DNA from: Kribbella turkmenica
GTDB lineage: Bacteria; Actinomycetota; Actinomycetes; Propionibacteriales; Kribbellaceae
DNA: 45,228 nucleotides
Direction of reading: 5' to 3'
NCBI RefSeq assembly: GCF_004348725.1
Contig: NZ_SMKR01000040.1
Coordinates: 1-45,228, forward strand
Made by a program: the position numbers and the translations under genes
Notes under the pieces: generated by a model
Told to the model about the DNA's origin: nothing
Databases searched by the model: none
Seen by the model: only the letters and a program-made list of their open reading frames with translations
In this document: piece after piece, positions 8,269-15,511 of the stretch
Layout: each line of letters begins with the position of its first letter
How positions within the stretch are numbered: the first letter of the stretch is position 1

Positions 8269-8679
8269 ATGAACGAGTTCACTCACACTCTGGTCCGACT
8301 GGACGACGCCGGCCTGACACTGGCCGACCCCGCGGACGACCTGCGCGGCCGGACCGTCGTGGATCTCAACGACGAGGAGGTCGGCACGGTGGACGGCGTG
8401 CTCATCGACGAGGACGAGCGCCGGGTGCGCTTCCTGGAGGTCGGCTCGGGCGGTTTCCTCGGGCTCGGCGAGACGAAGCGCCTGATCCCGGTCGACGCCA
8501 TCACCCGTGTCGACGACGACAATGTCCACATCTCCACCGATCGCGACCGGGTCGCGGGCGGTCCGGTGTACGACCCGGACGTCGTGCCCGAACGCCACTA
8601 CCTCGAAGACGTCTACGGGTACTACGACACTCCGCCGTTCTGGGGACCCGGCTACTTCTACCCAGGCTGGCCGCGGTAG
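8269..8679 (+). CDS. PRC-barrel domain protein (136 aa)
   Basis: Residues about 18-85 form a PRC barrel (DLRGRTVVDLNDEEVGTVDG, then VRFLEVGSGGFLGLG and RLIPVDAITRVDDDNVHI). PRC barrels occur in ribosome maturation, photosynthetic reaction centres and as stand-alone, often stress-related, proteins in actinobacteria. The C-terminal 45 residues are aromatic-rich (YLEDVYGYYDTPPFWGPGYF), as in several stand-alone actinobacterial members. The ATG was chosen for its AAGGAGGA ribosome site four bases upstream; an earlier in-frame start lacks one. No partner can be named from context. Confidence 0.85.
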   Translation: MNEFTHTLVRLDDAGLTLADPADDLRGRTVVDLNDEEVGTVDGVLIDEDERRVRFLEVGSGGFLGLGETKRLIPVDAITRVDDDNVHISTDRDRVAGGPVYDPDVVPERHYLEDVYGYYDTPPFWGPGYFYPGWPR

Positions 8680-8682
8680 CCG

Positions 8683-8688
8683 TACTTT
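8683..8688 (+). promoter_or_regulatory. -10 element for a leaderless SARP transcript
   Basis: TACTTT ends six bases before the GTG at 8695, placing the expected transcription start on the start codon. No Shine-Dalgarno sequence precedes the GTG. The arrangement recurs at other starts in this window. Confidence 0.5.
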
Positions 8689-8694
8689 GCCTGT

Positions 8695-11600
8695 GTGACG
8701 TCAGGGGGAAGCGCACCGTGGTTCGGGATTCTCGGTGAGCTCGAGGTCAGGGTCGACGACGCCCGGCTCGAGATCGGAGGCCCGAAGCAGCGCGGGCTGC
8801 TCGCGGTGCTGCTGATCCAGCTGAACCAGGCGGTGTCCGCCGGCCGGCTGGTGGAGGCCCTGTGGGGCAGCCGGCCGCCGGCGGGCGCCGAAGTCACGCT
8901 CCGTACGCACGTCTCCCACCTGCGCCGCCGCCTCGCATCCGTCGGGGCGGCGGATTTGCTGGTCACCCGCCGGTCCGCCTACAGCCTCGCGGTCGACCCG
9001 GAACAGGTCGACGCGTACCGCTTCGAGCGGCTCGCCGGCCTCGGTCAGGAAGCTGTCGGACTGGCAGATCCCGAGCGAGCCGCCCGGTTGCTGCGGGAGG
9101 CGCTCGCGCTGTGGCGTGGGCCGGTTCTGCACGACCTGGGCCGGCCGTTGTTCGCCGAGGCCGAGACCGCGCGGTTGGAGGGACTGCGCCTGGATGCGCT
9201 GGAGATGCGGATCAGCGCCGATCTGGCGGTCGGCCGGTACGACGTCATCCCCGAGTTGGAGCGGTTGGTGGCCGACCACCCGTTCCGGGAGCCCTTTCAC
9301 GGCCAGTTGATGCTCGCGTTGTACCGAGCCGGGCGGCAGGCGGACGCGCTGGCGGCGTATGCCTCGACCCGGCAGCGGCTTGCCGGCGAGCTCGGCCTGG
9401 ACCCCGGTCCGGCGCTGGCCGCGCTGGAAACGGCGATCCTGCGAGGCGATCCGGCCCTGCTGCTCCCGCGTCAGCAGCCGGCGAACCGGGTGAAAGCTCC
9501 GCCGGACGCTCTCTTCGGCAGCGTCCGCCGTGACCGGATGGTCGGACGATCGGCCGAGCTCGACCGGCTGCGCGCCCGCTGGCGGGAGGTGCGGTCCGGG
9601 CCCGGGCAGGTGGTACTGGTCTCGGGTGAAGCCGGAATCGGCAAGACCAGGCTGGTCGCGGAGTTCGCCGGCGGCGCGGATGCGGATGTGCTGGTCGGGC
9701 GCTGTGACCAGGCCGAGATCCCGTACCAGCCGATCCTCGCGGCCTTCGACGAGAGTCCCGGGATCGTCGCCCAGACCCCGGAAGTGGTGCGCGACCGGGT
9801 CGCCGGGTTGCTGGACCGGCTGGCGCCGGTCGTGCTCGTGCTGGAGGATGCCGAGCGCATCGACCACGCCAGCGCGGTGGTCCTGCGGAACGTCGGTCGT
9901 CAGCTGCCCGACGGTGTCCTGGTGATCGTGTGTTTCCGCGACCCGCCCGGGACCAGGCATCCGGCGTTGCTGGAGTTGGTGGGCGACCTTCCGGGGGCGG
10001 ACCGGATGGCGCTGCAACCGTTGACCGAGAGCGATCTGGGCACGCTGGTCGGGGACCGTCCGGCCGGGTTCGTCCGGGAGCTCTGGCGCAGCACGGGCGG
10101 CAACCCGTTCTACGCCAACGAGGTCGTGCGGGACCTCGAAGCCGGCAACGATGCGTTCGTGGTGCCGTCCGGGGTGCGCGACGTACTGCGGCGTCGCCTG
10201 CAGGTCCTGCCGGCCGAGGTGCAGCAGGTGGTGCGGTGTGCCGCCGTTCTCGGGAGCGAGGCGGAGTTCGGGATCCTGGCGCAGCTGGTCGACCTGGCCG
10301 AGGACCCGTTGATCGACGCGCTGGAGCAGGCGATCGGTGCGGGGTTCCTGGTCGAGGCGGGCAGTTCGTGGAAGGCGACGTACCGGTTCCCGCACGACCT
10401 GATGCGGGAGGCGGTGTACGCCGATCTCCCGCAGACCCGGCGGCAGCGGCTGCACGTCCGGGCAGCGGCCGCGTTGTTGCCCGGAACAAGCATCGCGGCG
10501 GCGGCCGTGCAGCTGCGCGCCGCCGGGCCGGCCGCGGATCCGGAGCAGGCGGCGGATCTCGGTCTGCGGGCGGCCGAGGAGGCCGCCGGGCTCTACGCCT
10601 GGCACGAGGCCGTCGACCACGCCGAGGCCGCGGTCGACGTTCTCGACCAGGCGGGCGCCGCTCCCGGACGGCGGGCGGCGGCCGCGGTAGCGACCGCGAA
10701 GCTCCGGCTGAAGTCGAGTATCGGCGACCGGCGGGCGATCGAGCTGCTGGAGACCGCGCTCGAGCTGTCCGCCGGTGATCCGGCCGCGCTGGCGACGGTC
10801 CACAGCCGGCTGGGCGGTGCCCTCTGCACGAACCACGCGGTGATGGACATTTCCAGGGCGATCGAGCACTTCGCCGCCGCCGAACGCCTGAACGGCGACC
10901 GGTTCCACCTGCACCGCGGGCTGAGCCAGGCCGCGATGTACGGCGTCCGCACCGAGCTGCTCGGGGACGCCGCCCGCCGGGCGGAGGCACTGGCGGGCGA
11001 CCTCGGTCGCCGGGATCTGCTCGTGATGGCGTCCTGGGGCCGTGCCTGGCACGAGTTCAACCTCGGGCGGTTGAGTGCGGCGGTGAGGCTCCGGGAAGCG
11101 ATGTGGACGACCGCCCACGAAGTAGCCGACCCGTATCTGGGCTGGGCCTCGGTGAGCGGTGCCGCGCTGACGGCGACGGCGTACCTGCTGGATCCGGTCG
11201 CCGGCCGGGCCTGGTGCCGCCGTGGACTGGCCCTGGCACGGTTCGACACCTTCGAGCGCCCGCACGACACCGTCGTCGACCAGCTCGCACTGGCGCTGGC
11301 GGCGATGGGCGATCTGGACGAAGCCGGGCGAGTGGCCGAGCCGTTGCCCGGTGACGCGGTCAGCGGTCGCGTACTGACGTTCCTCTCCGGGGACTGGGCA
11401 CAGGCCGAGCGGGACTGGTCGGCGGCGCTCCGCCGGGACGAGGACGCCGGCGACCTGCACGACGCCGCTCTGAACGCTCGCTGGCTCGGTGGCGTGCGCA
11501 GGCTTCTGGGTGATCAGGAGGGCGCCGAGGCCGCACTCAGACGTGCGATCACGATCGGAGTCGACGGTCCGCAGGTCCCGACCGAGCTGGCGGCCCGTGC

Positions 11601-11847
11601 CGAGCTGGCCCGGATCCTCGCGGACACCGGCGAGGTCGCCGAGGCCGAGCAGCAGTTGGCGCGGTGTGACGAGATCATGGCCGCTGGTGAGGACTGGCGT
11701 GGACTGGCCGGCGTCGTCGAACTGGCCCGCGGCGTGGTGACCGGCGCCGACGACGCGTACCAGCGGGCCGTCGACGTGTTCACGGCGTACCGGCTGCCGT
11801 GGCGACGTGCCGCCGCGGTGAAGGCCTGGGGGCGCTCGCTTCAATAG
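8695..11847 (+). CDS. AfsR/SARP-family regulator with ATPase and TPR-like region (1050 aa)
   Basis: A large pathway-type transcription activator. Residues about 5-95 are an OmpR-like winged helix (IGGPKQRGLLAVLLIQLNQ; THVSHLRRRL). Residues 100-245 are the bacterial transcriptional activation domain (DAYRFERLAG, ALALWRGPVL, HPFREPFHGQLMLALYRAGR, LGLDPGPALAALE). An AAA/STAND ATPase follows, with Walker A GEAGIGKT at about 312-319 and a Walker B-like VVLVLEDAERID. The C-terminal 450 residues are helical, TPR-like repeats. Start is the GTG just after a TACTTT -10 box, so it is probably leaderless. Its stop codon lies inside a set of three 11-bp-phased repeats (11840-11868) of the kind SARP proteins bind, which links it to the FAD/MDMPI gene downstream. 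The ligand sensed by the ATPase/TPR part is unknown. Confidence 0.92.
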   Translation: MTSGGSAPWFGILGELEVRVDDARLEIGGPKQRGLLAVLLIQLNQAVSAGRLVEALWGSRPPAGAEVTLRTHVSHLRRRLASVGAADLLVTRRSAYSLAVDPEQVDAYRFERLAGLGQEAVGLADPERAARLLREALALWRGPVLHDLGRPLFAEAETARLEGLRLDALEMRISADLAVGRYDVIPELERLVADHPFREPFHGQLMLALYRAGRQADALAAYASTRQRLAGELGLDPGPALAALETAILRGDPALLLPRQQPANRVKAPPDALFGSVRRDRMVGRSAELDRLRARWREVRSGPGQVVLVSGEAGIGKTRLVAEFAGGADADVLVGRCDQAEIPYQPILAAFDESPGIVAQTPEVVRDRVAGLLDRLAPVVLVLEDAERIDHASAVVLRNVGRQLPDGVLVIVCFRDPPGTRHPALLELVGDLPGADRMALQPLTESDLGTLVGDRPAGFVRELWRSTGGNPFYANEVVRDLEAGNDAFVVPSGVRDVLRRRLQVLPAEVQQVVRCAAVLGSEAEFGILAQLVDLAEDPLIDALEQAIGAGFLVEAGSSWKATYRFPHDLMREAVYADLPQTRRQRLHVRAAAALLPGTSIAAAAVQLRAAGPAADPEQAADLGLRAAEEAAGLYAWHEAVDHAEAAVDVLDQAGAAPGRRAAAAVATAKLRLKSSIGDRRAIELLETALELSAGDPAALATVHSRLGGALCTNHAVMDISRAIEHFAAAERLNGDRFHLHRGLSQAAMYGVRTELLGDAARRAEALAGDLGRRDLLVMASWGRAWHEFNLGRLSAAVRLREAMWTTAHEVADPYLGWASVSGAALTATAYLLDPVAGRAWCRRGLALARFDTFERPHDTVVDQLALALAAMGDLDEAGRVAEPLPGDAVSGRVLTFLSGDWAQAERDWSAALRRDEDAGDLHDAALNARWLGGVRRLLGDQEGAEAALRRAITIGVDGPQVPTELAARAELARILADTGEVAEAEQQLARCDEIMAAGEDWRGLAGVVELARGVVTGADDAYQRAVDVFTAYRLPWRRAAAVKAWGRSLQ

Positions 11848-11868
11848 CGCTTCAACATGATTTCAACA
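11840..11868 (+). promoter_or_regulatory. Triple 11-bp-phased heptamer repeat, probable SARP operator
   Basis: TTCAATA (11840-11846), TTCAACA (11851-11857) and TTCAACA (11862-11868) repeat in direct orientation with exactly 11 bases from start to start, that is one helical turn. SARP regulators bind direct heptamers at 11-bp spacing next to the -10 region; PhoP and AfsR boxes in streptomycetes also use TTCA-type 11-mers. The array starts inside the last codons of the SARP gene and is about 120 bp before the FAD oxidoreductase start. Binding by the adjacent regulator is inferred. Confidence 0.65.
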
Positions 11869-11889
11869 TCAGACCGCCATGGTGTCTGA
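11869..11889. repeat. Inverted repeat TCAGAC-N9-GTCTGA next to the SARP repeats
   Basis: A perfect 6-bp inverted repeat starts directly at the end of the last TTCAACA heptamer and contains CCATGG at its centre. It would fold as a hairpin in the transcript or serve as an operator half-site pair. It overlaps the start of a 37-codon reading frame. Confidence 0.4.
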
Positions 11890-11992
11890 CATGAACCAAG
11901 CGAAGGCGCTCGCCGTACCGCTGCTGGTTGCGGTCGGTGTGACCGCCGCCGATCATCAGAGCACTGCCCGTCCGGAGGTGGGTGCGCGATGA
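11879..11992 (+). CDS. Small reading frame, possible leader peptide (37 aa)
   Basis: The frame runs from ATG 11879 (or ATG 11891) and ends with a TGA that overlaps the ATG of the FAD oxidoreductase (ATGA). It has a hydrophobic stretch (ALAVPLLVAVGVTAA). The coupled overlap and the position behind the SARP-type repeats are what suggest that it is translated. There is no clear ribosome site, and it could be chance coding in a leader. No relative is recognised. Confidence 0.3.
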   Translation: MVSDMNQAKALAVPLLVAVGVTAADHQSTARPEVGAR

Positions 11993-13866
11993 CCGAGCGG
12001 TACGACGCCGTCGTGGTCGGCGCACGCTGTGCGGGGTCGACGCTCGCGATCCTGCTCGCCCGGGCCGGCCGACGGGTCCTCCTGGTGGACCCTGACCAGT
12101 TCCCGAGCGACACCGTGTCGACGCACGTGATGTTCCCGGACACGCTGCAGCGCCTGGAGGAGCTGGGTGCGCTCGCCGAGCTCCGGGCCGTGCACGAGGT
12201 GCGGATGGTCAACTTCAGCTGGCGGGTGCTCGGTCACGCCGTGGCCGGTGGTTTCACGCCGATAGGAGGCTTCGACCGGGCGACCTGCATCCGGCGGATC
12301 ACCCTGGACGCCGCGCTGGTCGACCTGGCCGAGGCCGCCGGGGCCGAGATCCGGACGGCCGGGGTGACTGCACTGATCGGCGACGATCCGGTGCAGGGCG
12401 TCGTACTGGACACCGGCGAACGGATCGAGTCGACCTGGGTGTTCGGGGCGGACGGGCGGGTCTCGACGGTCGCTCGGCGGCTCGGGGTGCGGGCGACGGA
12501 CGAGCGACGCGGTGAGATGGCCTTCCTGCTCGCGTACTGGCGCGGGTTGCCGCCGGCGGACTGGTGCCACATCGACGTGCACGAGCGGTCGGCGTTGATG
12601 TCGGTGCCGTGCGAGGACGGGATTCACCTGTTGTCCGTCACCGGTACGCCGGAGATCACCCGCGGCTCGGCCACCCAGCGCGAAGAGCGCTATCTGGCCG
12701 CCCTGCACCAGTTCCCGGCTGTATTGAACGCCCGGCTGCTGGATGGTGCGGAGCGGATCTCGCCGGTCGTCGTGGTCCCGGAGACGATGCTGCGCGGGCA
12801 CTACCGCAAGGCGGCCGGGCCGGGCTGGGCGCTGCTCGGCGACGCCGGTCACTTCAAGCATCCGGTGACTGCCCAGGGCATCGCCGACGCGATCGAGCAG
12901 GCCTGGTACATCGGTACGACGCTGGCCGCCGGCGGCGACCTGGACGGCTATCAGGAGTGGCGCGACCAACGAGCCGCCGAGTACTACGAATGGTCCTACT
13001 CACTGGCTGTCTTCGCCCGTGGCCGGGCAGCCGCGACCTTCTCCGGGCTCGCGTCCGATCCGGCGGCCGGTCAGGACTTCCTGGACACGTTCACCAAGCA
13101 GGTGCTCCCGTCGCGCGTCACCACCCGCGAGCGCGTCGCCCGCTGGACCGCGGCCTGGTCGTACGACGACGGGCGGCGACAGGTCCTCGCTCTGGATCTG
13201 GACGAGGAGCGCCTGGCTCGCCAGGTTCCCGCCTGTCCGGAGTGGACGGTCAGAGACCTGATCGCGCACCTGGCCGGCATCGCCGGGGACAGCGTCCGCG
13301 GGTCGTACTTCCCGGGAGCACTCGACGCCTGGCGCGATCCGGCGGTCGCCGAGCAACGCGAGGCCTGGACCGCCGGCCAGGTGGGCCGCCGCTCCGACCG
13401 GTCGATCGAGTCGGTCCTGCGCGAGTTCGACGAGTACGGCGGCCGGCTGGTGACGGCGATGCGCCGGGGCGCTCTGCCCGGCGGTCCGTCATGGTTGCTT
13501 GCGGCACCTGTCGGCGATCTCGCCGTGCATCTCGCGGATCTCCGGGAAGCGCTCGGCCTCGAGCCGGACGCGATGTCACCGATCACACACTTCGGCTTCG
13601 CCGCGTACCGGGACTGGTTGCGCGTGCGGATCGCCGAGCACGGCCTGCCGGCGTTGCGGTTGTCGGACGGCCACAAGGACTGGGTGCTGGGTTCCGGCGA
13701 GCCCGGGACCACCCTCGAGGCCGGTCGCACCGAGTTGTTCCGGGCGATCACCGGCCGGCGGAGTGCGGCGGCGATCCGGGCGTACGAGTGGTCCGGCGAT
13801 CCGGCGCCGTACCTGCCGGTGATCGCGCCGTACCCGCTGCCGGCCGACCAGGTCGCGGCCCGCTAG
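11989..13866 (+). CDS. Fusion: FAD-dependent oxidoreductase + MDMPI-type (DinB-like) domain (625 aa)
   Basis: Residues 1 to about 380 are a group A-like flavoprotein of the geranylgeranyl-reductase/aromatic-hydroxylase type: dinucleotide fold VVVGARCAGSTLA, DTVSTHVM, and the flavin-ribityl motif LLGDAGHFKHPVTAQGIADAIEQA at about 283-306. From about 390 to the end it reads as a mycothiol-dependent maleylpyruvate-isomerase-type protein: CPEWTVRDLIAHLAGI (415-430, with the first metal-ligand histidine), GDLAVHLADLREALG, and the C-terminal LFRAITGRRSAAAIRAYEW. Each half is close to full length for its family, so this is a genuine two-enzyme fusion in one uninterrupted frame. A GGAGG site precedes the ATG. 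It lies behind the SARP-type repeats and is followed by a methyltransferase. A plausible reading is oxidation of a substrate followed by thiol-dependent isomerisation or addition; the substrate is unknown. Confidence 0.9.
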   Translation: MTERYDAVVVGARCAGSTLAILLARAGRRVLLVDPDQFPSDTVSTHVMFPDTLQRLEELGALAELRAVHEVRMVNFSWRVLGHAVAGGFTPIGGFDRATCIRRITLDAALVDLAEAAGAEIRTAGVTALIGDDPVQGVVLDTGERIESTWVFGADGRVSTVARRLGVRATDERRGEMAFLLAYWRGLPPADWCHIDVHERSALMSVPCEDGIHLLSVTGTPEITRGSATQREERYLAALHQFPAVLNARLLDGAERISPVVVVPETMLRGHYRKAAGPGWALLGDAGHFKHPVTAQGIADAIEQAWYIGTTLAAGGDLDGYQEWRDQRAAEYYEWSYSLAVFARGRAAATFSGLASDPAAGQDFLDTFTKQVLPSRVTTRERVARWTAAWSYDDGRRQVLALDLDEERLARQVPACPEWTVRDLIAHLAGIAGDSVRGSYFPGALDAWRDPAVAEQREAWTAGQVGRRSDRSIESVLREFDEYGGRLVTAMRRGALPGGPSWLLAAPVGDLAVHLADLREALGLEPDAMSPITHFGFAAYRDWLRVRIAEHGLPALRLSDGHKDWVLGSGEPGTTLEAGRTELFRAITGRRSAAAIRAYEWSGDPAPYLPVIAPYPLPADQVAAR

Positions 13867-13942
13867 GGCCACCGCGACCTTCCCCGACCAGCACGCGCGA
13901 CCGGAGGACGGTCGGCGTGCCCGAACAGAGAGAGGTACCACC

Positions 13943-14755
13943 ATGACCACCACCGCCACCTTCGAGGAGATCAAGGCGAAGCAGCGGGCCACCTGGGGGA
14001 GCGGCGACTACGGCAAGATCGCCTGGCTGACCGTGCCGGTCGCCGAAGCCCTGACCGCCGCGGTCGATCCGCGGCCCGGCGCGACCGTGCTCGACGTCGC
14101 GACCGGAACGGGTCACGTCGCGCTCGCCGCGGCCCGGCGGTTCGCCGTCGTCAAGGGCATCGACTACGTGCCCGAGCTGGTCGCGATCGCGGAACGCCGG
14201 GCACAGGCCGAAGGGCTCACCGTCGACATGCGGGAGGCCGACGCGGAGAACCTGCCGTTCGCGGACGACTCGTTCGACTACGTCACGTCGGCCATCGGCG
14301 TGATGTTCACGGCCGACCACCAGAAGGCCGCGGACGAGCTGGTCCGGGTAGCCGCGCCGGGCGGCCGGATCGGCCTGGCCAGCTGGACGCCGACCGGGTT
14401 CATCGGTCAGCTGCTCAAGACAGTCGGCAAGCACGTGGCCCCGCCGGCCGGTGCGCTGCCGCCGTCGCGCTGGGGGACCGAGGAGGTCCTGCGGGAACTG
14501 TTCGGCGACCGGGTCAGCGCGGTCGAGACGACTGTCGCGACGGTGACCCAGCGGTTCGCGTCGGCCGAGCACTTCGCCGACTTCTTCCTGACGCACTACG
14601 GGCCGACGTACAAGGCGGCCGAGCGGCTCGACGAGGCCGGCCGGCGGGCGTTGCGGGACGACATGATCGCGTTGGCCGAGGCGTCCGACCACGCGGCCGA
14701 CGGCACCTGGGCGAGCGACTGGGAGTACCTGATCGCCATCGCCACCAAGGCCTGA
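13943..14755 (+). CDS. Class I SAM-dependent methyltransferase (270 aa)
   Basis: Rossmann-fold methyltransferase of the Methyltransf_11/25 type. Motif I is VLDVATGTGHVALAAA (about 51-66), the acidic residue after strand 2 is in GIDYVPE, motif II/III is ENLPFADDSFDYVTS, and the post-motif AAPGGRIGLASW is present. Length is normal. The start ATG has an AGAGAGG site. It is 76 bases downstream of the FAD/MDMPI fusion and is closed by a strong hairpin terminator, so these two genes probably form one transcript under the SARP operator. The acceptor (small molecule O-, N- or C-site) cannot be told from sequence. Confidence 0.9.
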   Translation: MTTTATFEEIKAKQRATWGSGDYGKIAWLTVPVAEALTAAVDPRPGATVLDVATGTGHVALAAARRFAVVKGIDYVPELVAIAERRAQAEGLTVDMREADAENLPFADDSFDYVTSAIGVMFTADHQKAADELVRVAAPGGRIGLASWTPTGFIGQLLKTVGKHVAPPAGALPPSRWGTEEVLRELFGDRVSAVETTVATVTQRFASAEHFADFFLTHYGPTYKAAERLDEAGRRALRDDMIALAEASDHAADGTWASDWEYLIAIATKA

Positions 14756-14758
14756 CGA

Positions 14759-14802
14759 CCGGGCGGTGCCGCGGCGGCCGTCGAGCCGCGGGCACCGCCC
14801 GG
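14759..14802 (+). terminator. Strong hairpin terminator after the methyltransferase gene
   Basis: A near-perfect inverted repeat: CCGGGCGGTGCC at 14759-14770 pairs with GGCACCGCCCGG at 14791-14802, and the inner GCGGC/GCCGC pair extends the stem with a one-base bulge. There is no U-tract, as is common in high-GC actinobacteria. It begins four bases after the methyltransferase stop and ends just before the -10 of the next gene. Confidence 0.75.
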
Positions 14803-14819
14803 TCCGGTACGTTTCGGCC

Positions 14820-15434
14820 ATGATCCGCCTGATGCGATGGATCGCCGAAGGTACGGCGCTCAGCCGCGAAGCCCTCGTCGATCTCGACGCCCCGTCGCTG
14901 CTCCCCGGATGGAGCAGGAAGCATGTCGCCGCTCACCTCGCCTTGAACGCCGCGGCGCTCGGCAACCTCGTGCACTGGGCGCGCACCGGCGACGCGCGAC
15001 CGATGTACGCGTCGACCGAGCAGCGGAACCTGGACATCGAGGTGGGTGCGCGGCGGCCGGCGGCGGAGTTGCTGACCTGGTTCGACGAGTCGGCGCGGGC
15101 TCTGGCCGAGGCGATGGCGACGTTGACCGAGGAGCAGTGGCAGGCGCGGGTGCTGACCGCCCAGGGCGATGAGGTCCCGGCGACCGCGATCCCCTGGATG
15201 CGCGGCCGGGAGGTGATGATCCATGCCGTCGACCTCGGCACCGGGGTGACCTTCGCGGACCTGCCGGAGGACTTCCTCGAGGAGTTGTGCACCGATATCC
15301 GGACCAGGCGCGGCGACGTCCCGGAGCTCCGCGGGCCGCTGGCCGAGATCGCGGCGTACCTGGCCGGGCGAGCGTACGAGAGCGTGACGACCGCCGACGG
15401 GTCGCCGGCCCGGCCGCTGCCGCCCTGGTTGTAG
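14820..15434 (+). CDS. Mycothiol-dependent maleylpyruvate isomerase-like protein (204 aa)
   Basis: A DinB/MDMPI four-helix protein: LLPGWSRKHVAAHLALNAAAL (residues about 26-46, with the first metal-ligand His), the ATAIPWMRGREVMIHAVDLGTG helix carrying two more ligand-region residues, and a C-terminal AYLAGRAYESV. In characterised members (Corynebacterium) this fold uses mycothiol and a metal to isomerise maleylpyruvate to fumarylpyruvate. Many actinobacterial paralogues have unknown thiol-linked roles. I chose ATG 14820 because TACGTT (14808-14813) is a -10 box six bases upstream, a leaderless arrangement; the earlier in-frame ATG falls inside the terminator hairpin. It is the second protein of this fold within 3 kb, next to the FAD/MDMPI fusion. 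Confidence 0.85.
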   Translation: MIRLMRWIAEGTALSREALVDLDAPSLLPGWSRKHVAAHLALNAAALGNLVHWARTGDARPMYASTEQRNLDIEVGARRPAAELLTWFDESARALAEAMATLTEEQWQARVLTAQGDEVPATAIPWMRGREVMIHAVDLGTGVTFADLPEDFLEELCTDIRTRRGDVPELRGPLAEIAAYLAGRAYESVTTADGSPARPLPPWL

Positions 15435-15463
15435 AGCGCGGCCGCGCCGCCTGGTTGTAGAGA
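15425..15463 (+). repeat. 13-bp direct repeat around the end of the MDMPI gene
   Basis: CCTGGTTGTAGAG occurs at 15425-15437, where it holds the last codons and the TAG stop, and again at 15451-15463. The period of 26 bp is exact. It looks like a small tandem duplication of the gene end, or a paired operator ahead of the MFS gene. Confidence 0.6.
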
Positions 15464-15511
15464 TCGCCGGGACGGCTCCGACGTAGCAGACGACTGCGGA
15501 GGAGGTCCCTG

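Noticed and set aside
8701..11844. 1047-codon open frame antisense to the SARP gene
   Set aside because: It mirrors the sense gene almost exactly, has no domain signature and is arginine/glutamine/proline-rich, the usual by-product of GC-rich third positions.
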